NCBI RefSeq assembly: GCF_000802225.1
Contig: NZ_JTDI01000002.1
Span: 516,501-580,500, forward strand
Direction: 5' to 3'
Origin: Novosphingobium malaysiense
GTDB taxonomy: Bacteria; Pseudomonadota; Alphaproteobacteria; Sphingomonadales; Sphingomonadaceae
Length of the DNA stretch: 64,000 nt
Translations under genes and position numbers: made by a program
In this document: positions 1 through 7,728 of the stretch, in pieces
Layout: the number at the start of each line of letters is the position of its first letter
How positions within the stretch are numbered: position 1 is the first letter of the stretch
The notes under the pieces: generated by a model
Databases searched by the model: none
What the model was told of the DNA's origin: nothing
What the model saw: the letters and a program-made list of their open reading frames with translations, nothing else

Positions 1-569
1 AAGGCGTCGGCGCCCAGCTTGACGAAGCTTTCCGGCATCGGCGTCTTCAGGTTCGCGCGGATGTGGCTGGCCGCCTCGGGCACGCCCTTGAAGAAGGCGA
101 TCATCGCCTTCATTCGCGCGGCCTTGTCGGTGTAGTTGCGGCTGACGTAGACGTTCGGGTCGAGCCCGCCGTTGATGTAGTATTCCGGATTTGTGTGCGG
201 CTGGTCCGCATCTTCCAGCCAGAACAGCTGGCCCTTGGCGACCTGCACCATGTAGTCGCGCTCGAAGGCCTGCTCGGGCGTCAGCCCCTTGAAGTTTGGC
301 GCATCGGCAATGACCGAGCGCAGGAAGGCACCCTTGGCCTCGAGGCCGGCTTCGCTCCAGTCGGCCAGCTTGCCGTCGTAGGCGTGCGCGCCTTCATAGA
401 CGGCGAAGGCCGGGTCGATTGCGAACCACTTGTCGATCGTGGTCTCGACGTACCGGTCCCAGCCCGAAGATTGCGCGGCGGCGACGCCGGTGGGTGCGGG
501 GGCGGGCGCGGCGAGCGCGGAAGTGCCCAGCGCAAGGCAGGCCAGGCCTGCCAGCAGTTTGTGTTTCAT
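1..569 (-). CDS. DUF885 family secreted protein (N-terminal part)
   Basis: The window edge removes the C-terminus; about 189 residues are visible. The protein opens with a signal peptide (charged MKHK, then a hydrophobic stretch ending near residue 21), so it should be exported to the periplasm or envelope. The mature part begins with the pattern RYVETTIDKWFAIDPAFAVY and continues with a conserved YDG, which resembles the start of DUF885 proteins, a family of uncharacterised metallopeptidase-like proteins. The catalytic region would lie beyond the edge, so activity cannot be judged. The ATG at 569 is the only start that precedes the signal peptide. Confidence 0.75.
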   Translation of the reverse strand, partial: MKHKLLAGLACLALGTSALAAPAPAPTGVAAAQSSGWDRYVETTIDKWFAIDPAFAVYEGAHAYDGKLADWSEAGLEAKGAFLRSVIADAPNFKGLTPEQAFERDYMVQVAKGQLFWLEDADQPHTNPEYYINGGLDPNVYVSRNYTDKAARMKAMIAFFKGVPEAASHIRANLKTPMPESFVKLGADA

Positions 570-652
570 GAGATCGTGTGCGTCCCTGTCATCATGGTGG
601 AGTGGCGCCGGGGTTTGGGGGGGGTGGCGCCTCCGATGGCGGGCGTTTTGCG

Positions 653-1546
653 CTATGGCGCGCCGAAGGTCCAGCCCTCGGTTCGTGCCAGTTCGTCGGT
701 CAGTTCAGCGGGGTGCCAGAGGTCCTCGCGGTGGGCAGCGGTGCGTAGCCATGCGGCGGTGACCAAGGCATCGGTGCTGTGATCGTCGATCGCGCCGATG
801 CCCGGCACGGGTGGAGAACCGAGCGCCTGAAGCGCCGCGTTCAGGCTCTCGCGATCGATCATCTTGGCGCGCGACGCGCTGCGGCCGGCCGCGACGGCGG
901 CGAGCGTGGTGTAGATTTCGACCACGACGGATCCCGAGGGCGGGAGCGGGTCGACGGGCCAGACAGGAACGCGGCCGTCCAGCCGGTGCAGCAATCGCAT
1001 GCCGGTGAGGCTCGACTTGCCGACTTGCGCGGCGCCGACGAGGTTGAAGTTCGAGTAGGGCTTGCACCCGACCCGTGCCTGCGCCTCTTCGGTCACGCGC
1101 ATGCGGCCGCGGCGGTGCGCGGCGTCGGGCAGGTGGAACAGGGACCCTTCGCGGCCGCCGTGGCGCCGGAAATAGGCGCTGGCCTCATGGTGATCGACGA
1201 AGCTGGTCGCGGAGAGGTGCGGATCGTCGCGGCAGATCGTGTCGATCAGCGCCCAGAGTTGCCGGGCGTCGGCGGGGCTGTCGTCCCAGCCGGGAAAGAA
1301 GGCGCCGGCATCGGTGAAAGGCAGAGAGATGCCGAGATCGAGGCCGACCAGCGTATCGTCCGGCAGGTGCTCCAGCAGCATGGCGAGCACGTCTTCGCGC
1401 GACCAGTGCGCGTGCCCTTCGGGCTGCAACAGACGAGGAGCCTCGCCGGCGTCGCTGCACAGGGCGACGGCAATGCCCTTCTGCCGCGCGCCCCGGGCGC
1501 CGGACCAGTCGATCGCCATGAAGTGCCGAAAGCGAGCCGCGTTCAC
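653..1546 (-). CDS. DUF429-like RNase H-fold protein
   Basis: A 297-residue soluble protein. Residues 11-16 read AIDWSG and residues 68-77 contain GLDLGISLPF; near the C-terminus comes DDHSTDALVTAAW. This spacing of acidic residues on beta strands resembles the RNase H-like fold of DUF429 and related predicted nucleases. The specific function is unknown. I chose the GTG at 1546 because it overlaps the rarA stop by four bases (GTGA), implying translational coupling; an ATG at 1519 is the alternative. The coupling to rarA suggests, but does not show, a role in DNA metabolism. Confidence 0.75.
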   Translation of the reverse strand: MNAARFRHFMAIDWSGARGARQKGIAVALCSDAGEAPRLLQPEGHAHWSREDVLAMLLEHLPDDTLVGLDLGISLPFTDAGAFFPGWDDSPADARQLWALIDTICRDDPHLSATSFVDHHEASAYFRRHGGREGSLFHLPDAAHRRGRMRVTEEAQARVGCKPYSNFNLVGAAQVGKSSLTGMRLLHRLDGRVPVWPVDPLPPSGSVVVEIYTTLAAVAAGRSASRAKMIDRESLNAALQALGSPPVPGIGAIDDHSTDALVTAAWLRTAAHREDLWHPAELTDELARTEGWTFGAP

Positions 1547-2862
1547 TGGCCCCGCCGCTCGGCGCGCTTCTTGTCCCACCACTCGATGCGCTTGAGCACC
1601 TCGCGTTCGAAGCCGCGCTCGACCGGTTGGTAATAGGTCTGCGGCGCCATGTCCTCGGGCCAGTAGTTGTCGCCCGAAAAGCCGTCCGGCGCGTCGTGGT
1701 CGTAGGCGTAGTCCTTGCCGTAGCCGATGTCCTTCATCAGCTTGGTCGGGGCGTTTAGGATATTGGCAGGCGGGGCGAGCGAACCGGTCTCGCGCGCCGA
1801 CTTGAACGAGGCCTTCTGCGCGGCATAGGCCGCGTTCGATTTGGGCGCAGTGGCGAGATAGAGGCAGGCTTGGACGATCGCGAGTTCGCCTTCGGGCGAA
1901 CCGAGGAACTCGTAGGCATCCTTGGCGGCAAGGCACTGTACCAGCGCCTGCGGATCGGCGAGCCCGACGTCTTCGGAGGCGAAGCGCACGAGGCGGCGCA
2001 GGACGTAGAGCGGCTCTTCCCCGGCAGTCAGCATACGCGCGAGATAGTAGAGCGCGGCCTGGGGGTCCGAGCCGCGCAGGCTTTTGTGCAGCGCTGAAAT
2101 CAGGTTGTAGTGCCCGTCGCGGTCCTTGTCGTAGACGGCGACGCGGCGCTGCAGGAACTGGCCGAGCCCGGCCGGATCGAGCGGCTCGTCGATCTTCGCG
2201 GCATAGAGCGTCTCGGCCTGATTGAGCAGGAAGCGACCGTCACCGTCGGCAGAGGCAATCAGGGCTTCACGGGCATCGGCATCGAGGGGCAGGGGGCCTT
2301 CCAGCGCCTCGGCCTTGTCGAGCAGCGCGCCCAGCGCTTCGGCGTCGAGCCGGTGCAGGATAAGCACTTGCGCGCGGCTGAGCAGCGCGGCGTTGAGGGC
2401 GAAGCTGGGGTTCTCGGTCGTGGCGCCGACCAGCGTCACCGTGCCGCGCTCGACGAAGGGCAGGAAGCCGTCTTGCTGGGCGCGATTGAAGCGGTGGATC
2501 TCGTCGACGAAGAGCAGGGTGCGCTTGCCCGCCTTGGCCATGGTTTCGGCTTCGGCAAAGGCCTTCTTGAGATCGGCGACGCCGGAAAACACCGCGCTCA
2601 CCGCGGCAAAGCGCATGCCCACGGCATCGGCGAGCAGCCGTGCGGTGCTGGTCTTGCCGGTGCCCGGCGGGCCCCAGAGGATCATCGAGGACAGGCGCCC
2701 GGCCGCGACCATGCGCCCGATCGCCCCTTCCGGCCCGGTCAGGTGCTCCTGCCCCACGACATCGGCCAGCGTGGCCGGGCGCAGCCGGTCGGCCAGCGGC
2801 GCGTCGTCGCGCGGTTCGTCGGGGGAAGCAGCGGGCAGGTCTTCGGCAAAGAGGTCGGCCAT
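1543..2862 (-). CDS. rarA: Replication-associated recombination protein A
   Basis: A 439-residue AAA+ ATPase of the RarA/MgsA/WRNIP1 family, which acts at stalled replication forks. Walker A (GPPGTGKTS) lies at about 64-72, Walker B with DEIH at 120-123, and the sensor-1 stretch GATTENPSF follows at about 147-155. The C-terminal half matches the oligomerisation region, including the segment GEEPLYVLRRLVRFASED and the closing YDHD and DGFSGDNYWP signatures. Length is normal for the family. The ATG at 2862 gives the full N-terminus. Its stop overlaps the GTG of the downstream RNase H-like gene, so the two are probably one transcript. Confidence 0.96.
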   Translation of the reverse strand: MADLFAEDLPAASPDEPRDDAPLADRLRPATLADVVGQEHLTGPEGAIGRMVAAGRLSSMILWGPPGTGKTSTARLLADAVGMRFAAVSAVFSGVADLKKAFAEAETMAKAGKRTLLFVDEIHRFNRAQQDGFLPFVERGTVTLVGATTENPSFALNAALLSRAQVLILHRLDAEALGALLDKAEALEGPLPLDADAREALIASADGDGRFLLNQAETLYAAKIDEPLDPAGLGQFLQRRVAVYDKDRDGHYNLISALHKSLRGSDPQAALYYLARMLTAGEEPLYVLRRLVRFASEDVGLADPQALVQCLAAKDAYEFLGSPEGELAIVQACLYLATAPKSNAAYAAQKASFKSARETGSLAPPANILNAPTKLMKDIGYGKDYAYDHDAPDGFSGDNYWPEDMAPQTYYQPVERGFEREVLKRIEWWDKKRAERRGQ

Positions 2863-2953
2863 GCGGGCTATCTAGCGACTATTGCGCGCGATTGCATCGG
2901 GGGAGGCGCAGGGATATTGTCCGCAGCCTCATCACATGCGGGGGAGAAGCACG

Positions 2954-3403
2954 ATGGTTGATGCAATCGGTACGACCACTGGAACCAGGGCCCCTGTGTC
3001 CTTCTGGATCATCGCGGTCCTCTCGCTCCTGTGGAATGCCATGGGCTGTGCAGACTTCACCATGACGGTGACGCGCAATTCCGCCTATCTCGCAGGCTTT
3101 ACGCCCGAAATGATCAATTGGCTCGACTCCGCGCCGACTTGGACGCTGGTGCCCTGGGCGCTCGGCGTCTGGGGCGCTCTGGCTGGATCGCTGTTCCTGC
3201 TCCTGCGCTCGCGCTGGGCGGTTGCCGCCTTTGCAGCGTCGCTCATCGGGCTGGCGGTGACCCAGATCTGGCAGTTTTCCTCGAACATGCCGGACAGCAT
3301 GACGGCACCGGGAAGCGTCGCGTTCACGGTAACGATCTGGATCGTGGCGATCGCGCTGCTCTGGTATTCCGTGCGGATGCGCCGGTTCGGGGTGCTGCGC
3401 TAG
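2954..3403 (+). CDS. Small four-helix membrane protein
   Basis: A 149-residue integral membrane protein with about four hydrophobic segments (near residues 14-32, 58-78, 82-102 and 118-136). The ATG at 2954 follows a strong GGGGAGAAG ribosome site, so the longer upstream reading is not needed. A short conserved-looking stretch after helix 1 (WNAMGCADF) is followed by a loop with Tyr and Thr residues. I recognise it as a type of hypothetical inner-membrane protein common in sphingomonads but cannot assign a function. Its last four bases overlap the convergent glycosyltransferase gene. Confidence 0.8.
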   Translation: MVDAIGTTTGTRAPVSFWIIAVLSLLWNAMGCADFTMTVTRNSAYLAGFTPEMINWLDSAPTWTLVPWALGVWGALAGSLFLLLRSRWAVAAFAASLIGLAVTQIWQFSSNMPDSMTAPGSVAFTVTIWIVAIALLWYSVRMRRFGVLR

Positions 3404-4602
3404 CTGCGCGGCTTCTGGCGTATCAGCCGCAGGTAGGTATCGGCGACGGCCTGGTTGATCCGGTCCCAGCTGAACTCCGCGGCGCGGGCCTCGCCGGCAC
3501 CGCCATGGGCATGGCGCAGCGCCGGGTCCTCGATATAGGCCTTGAGCGCCTCGGCGAACTGGTGGACTGCGCCCGGAGGCACCAGCCGGCCCGAAACGCG
3601 GTCGTCGACAAGGCTCTGGCTGCCGGTGGCGGCAGCGGCGACGACGGGCAGGCCGCAGGCCATCGCTTCGAGCGTCACATTGCCGAAGGTCTCGGTGACC
3701 GACGGGTTGAACAGCATGTCCATCGAGGCCACCGCGCGGCCGAGGTCTGCGCCCTGCTGGAAGCCGACGAAGGCCGCGCCGGGATTGCGCGATTCGAACC
3801 ATTCGCGGGCCGGACCTTCGCCGATGACGAGTACTTTGTGCGGCACGCCGCGGCGGCGCAGTTCGTCGATCGTATCGGAAAAGACGTCGAGGCCCTTTTC
3901 CATCACCAGCCGGCCGAGGAAGCCGATCGCCACCTCGTCGTCGCCGATGCCGTGCGAGCGGCGCCATTCGAGATCGCGCCGGCCGGAGTTGAAGATGTCG
4001 CGGTCGACGCCGCGCGACCAGATCGATACGTCGTAGTTCATGCGCTGGTCGCGCAGGACCTGCGCCATGCTTTCCGACGGCGCGACGAGCGCGTCGCAGC
4101 GCCGGTAGAAGCGCCGCAGGATCGCCTCGATCACCGGCTCGCCCCAGGCCATGTTGTAATAGCGCAGATAGGTCTCGAAGCGGGTGTGGACCGAGGCCAG
4201 CACCGGCAGCTTGCGCTTGCGGGCCCAGGTCACCGCCTGGTGGGCCACCGGATCGGGCGAAGAGACGTGCACCACGTTGGGGGCGAAAGCTTCGAGATCG
4301 CGCCGGGCCTTGCCGGCGATGCGCAGTGGAATGCGATATTCGGAGCGCGATGGAATCGGCACTGCACCGACACCGACGAGATCGCCGGTCGGTTCGAAGG
4401 CAGGCTTCTCTACCACCGGAGCATAGACGCGCACTTGCGCACCCTGGCCCAGAAGATAGCCCACAAGACGGTTGAGCGCCTGATTGGCGCCGTCGCGAAC
4501 GTAATTGTAGTTGCCCGAGAAAAGGGCGATGCGCAGGTCGGCGGTGTCCATTATGGGCAGCGCCATAGCCGGAGCGGCTTCGCTTGGCGAGAGCCGATCC
4601 AT
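3400..4602 (-). CDS. GT4-type glycosyltransferase
   Basis: About 400 residues with the GT-B architecture of family 4 glycosyltransferases. The N-terminal Rossmann half starts at ADLRIALFSGNYNYVRDG (21-38). The C-terminal half carries GRLVMEKG (230-237) and the EX7E nucleotide-sugar motif with Glu304 and Glu312 in ETFGNVTLE, followed by ACGLPVVA. The overall pattern is closest to the SQD2/MgtA group that glycosylates membrane lipids, so a cytoplasmic-face enzyme for a glycolipid is plausible; the acceptor is unknown. None of the ATG starts at 4602, 4566 or 4551 has a clear ribosome site, so the first 17 residues are uncertain. It stands alone, converging on the gene at 2954. Confidence 0.9.
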   Translation of the reverse strand: MDRLSPSEAAPAMALPIMDTADLRIALFSGNYNYVRDGANQALNRLVGYLLGQGAQVRVYAPVVEKPAFEPTGDLVGVGAVPIPSRSEYRIPLRIAGKARRDLEAFAPNVVHVSSPDPVAHQAVTWARKRKLPVLASVHTRFETYLRYYNMAWGEPVIEAILRRFYRRCDALVAPSESMAQVLRDQRMNYDVSIWSRGVDRDIFNSGRRDLEWRRSHGIGDDEVAIGFLGRLVMEKGLDVFSDTIDELRRRGVPHKVLVIGEGPAREWFESRNPGAAFVGFQQGADLGRAVASMDMLFNPSVTETFGNVTLEAMACGLPVVAAAATGSQSLVDDRVSGRLVPPGAVHQFAEALKAYIEDPALRHAHGGAGEARAAEFSWDRINQAVADTYLRLIRQKPRS

Positions 4603-4666
4603 CCGGACGCCCGCGCCATGAATGCGGGGCGGCCGGATGAAATGCCGTGCCTGTCAGCGCGCGGGA

Positions 4667-5152
4667 TCAGCGCCGATGGTGGCGGCCGTAGCGGCGATGA
4701 TGCTCGCGGCGGTGATGACGCCGGTCGCGACGCCATTCGCGGCGTTCGTGACGCCAGTGGCGCCGCTCGTTTCGCCAGTGGCGGTCGGAATACCGCCTGT
4801 CGTATCCGCGCCCCCAGCGTTCGCGGTAATACGGCGCGTAGTAGCGGCTGTAATACCGGTCCCGGTAATAGCGGTGCGGATGACCCTCGTAGTAATAGTA
4901 ATAGCCGGGGTGACCGCGCACGGTCACATAGCGGCGGGCAGGGTACCAGCCGCGATCGTAGTACCTGTCGTCGTGGCGATCCGCGATGGCGGCGCCGATG
5001 GCGAGGCCGATGATGCCGGCGCCGATGGCAATCGCGGCATCGTTTCCGTCACGGTGGCGATAGTGGTCGCGGGCCATGGCCGGCGAAGCGGCCATGAGCG
5101 CCGACGCTGCCAGGGCCGTGCCGAGCCCGAGTTTTTTCAATCCCTTAATCAT
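4667..5152 (-). CDS. Secreted glycine-zipper, His/Arg/Tyr-rich protein A
   Basis: A 161-residue exported protein. Residues 1-28 form a signal peptide ending in AMA. Next comes a short glycine-zipper stretch (AIAIGAGIIGLAIGAAIA), then a tail dominated by Tyr, Arg and His, including repeated RRHWR-like units. It is a clear paralogue of the protein encoded at 5967-6383, with the same order of parts. Such proteins in sphingomonads are often annotated as hypothetical or RcnB-like; I see no catalytic motif. The glycine zipper suggests membrane or outer-membrane association, and the basic tail could bind metal or polyanions, but that is inference. Confidence 0.8.
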   Translation of the reverse strand: MIKGLKKLGLGTALAASALMAASPAMARDHYRHRDGNDAAIAIGAGIIGLAIGAAIADRHDDRYYDRGWYPARRYVTVRGHPGYYYYYEGHPHRYYRDRYYSRYYAPYYRERWGRGYDRRYSDRHWRNERRHWRHERREWRRDRRHHRREHHRRYGRHHRR

Positions 5153-5387
5153 TGACTTGCGTCTCCCTTGTGATTTGCCAACCGGGTGACGGCGATTTCG
5201 GCAGGCACGATAGGAAGACGGTCTGGCACGCGCGGACTGAACTCGTGCTGAATTTGTCGCAAGTTGTATCGAAAGAGCGCGTTTTACGCCTGCCAGGGCG
5301 GCATCGCACTCTCTCTCGCTCGCCGTTTGCCGGCAGGAATGGGGCTTTCGCTTCCTCCGACGGAAGGGAACGAAAGCCACCGTACCG

Positions 5388-5771
5388 TCAGCGCGGGTCG
5401 CGCCTGTCGCGCCTGTCGCGCGGGTTCCGGCGATCTCGCGGTGGCTCGAAGCGAGGCATGCGCGTGCCCTTGGGCGGCGGGCGCAGGGTCCCTTCAAAGC
5501 GCCGGAAGCGCGGTTCGGGCGGACGCACGTCGCCATGGCGGAAATGCAGCGGATCGCCGCGCCGGAACGCGCGTTCCTGGGGGCTCAGACGGAAATAGAA
5601 TATGCTGCCCACCCAGTACCCGTCGTAGATCGGTCCGTAGAACCCGTCATACCAGCCGTAGTACGGATAGCTGGACCAGCCTACGGCGACGCGACTGTCA
5701 TAGCCGTCGTGGCAAGCGGCAAGCGAAAGAGCCGACGCGGCAAGGCAAGCCAAAATCAAGGGACGCTTCAC
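5388..5771 (-). CDS. Small lipoprotein with Arg/Pro-rich tail
   Basis: A 127-residue predicted lipoprotein: the signal sequence ends in SLAAC, a good lipobox, with Cys at about residue 20. The GTG at 5771 is preferred to the ATG at 5783 because GGAGG lies inside the longer form, five bases before the GTG, and the shorter form begins directly with a Lys-Arg signal peptide. The mature part is Tyr/Gly/Trp-rich (YPYYGWYDGFYGPIYDGYW) and the tail is built from RDRR-type repeats. It lies between two glycine-zipper secreted proteins on the same strand. Function unknown. Confidence 0.75.
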   Translation of the reverse strand: MKRPLILACLAASALSLAACHDGYDSRVAVGWSSYPYYGWYDGFYGPIYDGYWVGSIFYFRLSPQERAFRRGDPLHFRHGDVRPPEPRFRRFEGTLRPPPKGTRMPRFEPPRDRRNPRDRRDRRDPR

Positions 5772-5881
5772 ACACACCTCCATCACAGGCCCCCGCCCTG
5801 ATGCGCATGAGACCATGCCACCTGCCGAAGCACCTTGATATGCATCAAGCGGTTCGTAATCGAGTGCGGGTGAAGCGAAAC

Positions 5882-5918
5882 GAAAAGACGCCCGGCCAAG
5901 GGGAAGGTGCCGGGCGTC
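5882..5918 (-). terminator. Intrinsic terminator after the 5967-6383 gene
   Basis: A perfect 10-bp stem (GACGCCCGGC at 5887-5896 with its complement at 5909-5918) is followed, on the minus strand, by a run of four T at 5886-5883. It lies about 50 bp past the stop of the minus-strand gene at 5967 and should separate it from the lipoprotein gene. Confidence 0.85.
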
Positions 5919-5966
5919 AGGTAGCCGGAAAGGAGGAGATCCGGCTGTCAGTTCATCGGTGTGCGA

Positions 5967-6383
5967 TCAGCGATCGCGGCGCCAGTCGCGACGGTCGTAA
6001 TGGCGATCGTAGTCACGGTCGCGCCGGGCGTTGTGATGGCGGTAGTCGCGGTGGCGGCGTCCATACTCGGCCCTGCTGTGGCGCCGGCCGTCGCGGTCCC
6101 AGTAATAGCCGTCGCGGTAGTACCAGCCGCTCGTGTAGGCGGGGCCATAGGCATAGCCCCGGTCGTAATAGCGGTCGCGATACCGGTCGTGGTCGTTGTT
6201 CGAAGAGGCAATGATCGCGCCGAGGGCGAGGCCGATCACGCCTGCGCCGATCGCGACTGCGGCAGTATCGTCGCCGCCGCGGTGATAGTCGCGGGCAGCA
6301 GCCGGGGTCGCCGTCACGGCAGTGGTGACAAGGGCGGTGGCGGCGAGAGTGCCTGCCAGTACGGTCTTTCTGATCAAGCTCAT
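5967..6383 (-). CDS. Secreted glycine-zipper, His/Arg/Tyr-rich protein B
   Basis: A 138-residue exported protein with a signal peptide (about residues 1-31, ending in AAA), then the glycine-zipper segment AVAIGAGVIGLALGAIIA, then a Tyr/Arg/Asp/His-rich tail with many YDR and DRR units. It is a paralogue of the protein at 4667-5152. A strong intrinsic terminator follows it, so it is probably transcribed alone. Upstream, at 6457-6465 and 6487-6495, is a 9-bp inverted repeat that could be a regulatory site. No enzymatic motif is visible; a structural or stress-related envelope role is only a guess. Confidence 0.8.
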   Translation of the reverse strand: MSLIRKTVLAGTLAATALVTTAVTATPAAARDYHRGGDDTAAVAIGAGVIGLALGAIIASSNNDHDRYRDRYYDRGYAYGPAYTSGWYYRDGYYWDRDGRRHSRAEYGRRHRDYRHHNARRDRDYDRHYDRRDWRRDR

Positions 6384-6793
6384 GGTGGCAATTCCTGTTC
6401 CGTGGACATCGGGCCTGGGCCCTTTCGTCCTGTATTTCCTTTCTAGAGGAGGGTGGCTGAACGGATCCGGAGCGGATCGAGCAGGTTCCGTTCAGGTTTG
6501 CAGGAAATTGTATGAACAGGCAGGCGGATAGGGTCAGCGCGCGCCGGTACGTCGCCCCGAGGCGAAGGGTGCCGGCTCCAAGTTGGATCGAGTTCAGGGT
6601 GCGCCATGAAAAGTTCCCGGCGGGACGAGGGGTCGGGACAAGCCGGGTTAGATCCGCGACAGACTGCTATTTTTGGTTAACTAATTGTTTCAATGTAGAA
6701 AATTTAACCGTGCATTGGAAACCCGACGCACCCTTGATGCATTTGGGCGCTGTTATCGCGCCTTGACGGCGCTCCCACATCAGGAAGGTGATC
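6384..6793. other. Intergenic region between divergent secreted-protein and porin-like genes
   Basis: No credible gene. It holds the upstream regions of two divergent genes. Near the left gene is the inverted repeat CTGAACGGA (6457-6465) / TCCGTTCAG (6487-6495). Near 6665-6715 the DNA becomes unusually AT-rich, with GGTTAA and TTAACC facing each other about 23 bp apart, a likely promoter or operator area for the gene at 6794. Confidence 0.5.
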
Positions 6794-7639
6794 ATGAGGA
6801 CTATTCGACTTGCAGGCGCCGCATCGGCGCTGGCCACCGCTTTTGCCCTGTCTGCCACACCCGCGCAGGCGCAGGACCGCTCCGACCACTTCGACGGTCC
6901 TTATGTGCAGGTATTCGACGGCCTTTCGGCCCAGAACAACGATGCGGGCGACACGCTGGTCTTCGATACCAACGGCGACGGCAGCTATGACGATACGGTC
7001 ACGACGACCACTGGCGCGAACGCTTTTGGCCCCGGTTTCTGCAACGGCCGCGCCAACGGCTCGACGCCGGCCGGCGGATGTCGCAGCGATCGCGACAAGA
7101 TGGAGTTCGGTGCCCGCGTCGGTTACGATAAGCGCATGGGCAACTTCGTCGTGGGCGTCCTTGTCGAAGGGGCCAAGAGCAATGCCAAGGACGCGACCAG
7201 CGGCTTCAGTACCACGCCGGCGAGCTACGCGATCCAGCGCGAACTGGACTATGCGATTTCCGCTCGTGGCCGCGCAGGCTACACGCCCGGCGGCGGCGCG
7301 CTGTTCTATGTGACGGGCGGCGCCAGCTATGCCAAGATCGACCACACCTTCACGACCACGAACACCGCCAATGCCTTCGATCCGGAGCGCAACGGCTCGA
7401 ACGTCTGGGGGTGGCAGGCTGGCGGCGGCGCCGAGGTCATGCTGACGGACAACATCAGCCTGGGCCTGGAGTACCTCTACAACCGCTACCACGACTACAA
7501 GTACGACGTGGCGGTGTCACAGGGTACGGCTCCGGCCACCAATCCCTTCGTGCTCGATTCCGGCACCACCCGCATCAAGGCGAGCGACGGCAACTTCGAC
7601 TACCACTCGCTGCGCGCGACGGTGGGTTTCCGGTTCTGA
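6794..7639 (+). CDS. Outer-membrane beta-barrel protein
   Basis: A 281-residue protein with a signal peptide of about 27 residues ending in AQA. The mature chain shows alternating hydrophobic strands and ends in VGFRF; the terminal aromatic residue is the usual outer-membrane insertion signal. The middle (ALFYVTGGASYAKID and SLGLEYLYNRYHDY) matches the OmpA-like or opacity-type 8-stranded porin family. The ATG at 6794 sits six bases after AGGAAGG, so it is preferred to the GTG at 6788. It has its own AT-rich promoter region and an intrinsic terminator, suggesting a single-gene unit. Confidence 0.9.
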   Translation: MRTIRLAGAASALATAFALSATPAQAQDRSDHFDGPYVQVFDGLSAQNNDAGDTLVFDTNGDGSYDDTVTTTTGANAFGPGFCNGRANGSTPAGGCRSDRDKMEFGARVGYDKRMGNFVVGVLVEGAKSNAKDATSGFSTTPASYAIQRELDYAISARGRAGYTPGGGALFYVTGGASYAKIDHTFTTTNTANAFDPERNGSNVWGWQAGGGAEVMLTDNISLGLEYLYNRYHDYKYDVAVSQGTAPATNPFVLDSGTTRIKASDGNFDYHSLRATVGFRF

Positions 7640-7665
7640 GCCGGCACAAAGTTTGAGAGGAGCCT

Positions 7666-7701
7666 GCGGGCGGCGGATCTCGGTCCGTCGCCCGCTTTTT
7701 T
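7666..7701 (+). terminator. Intrinsic terminator after the outer-membrane protein gene
   Basis: A 12-bp stem with one wobble pair (GCGGGCGGCGGA at 7666-7677, TCCGTCGCCCGC at 7684-7695) is followed by six T at 7696-7701. It lies just behind the barrel gene and before the convergent end of typA. Confidence 0.9.
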
Positions 7702-7728
7702 GTGCGGGAAGGCCGCGGCCGTTGCGGC

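Noticed and set aside
6512..6766. Possible 84-codon gene upstream of the outer-membrane protein gene
   Set aside because: It runs through the AT-rich promoter area, has no ribosome site and no protein-like pattern.
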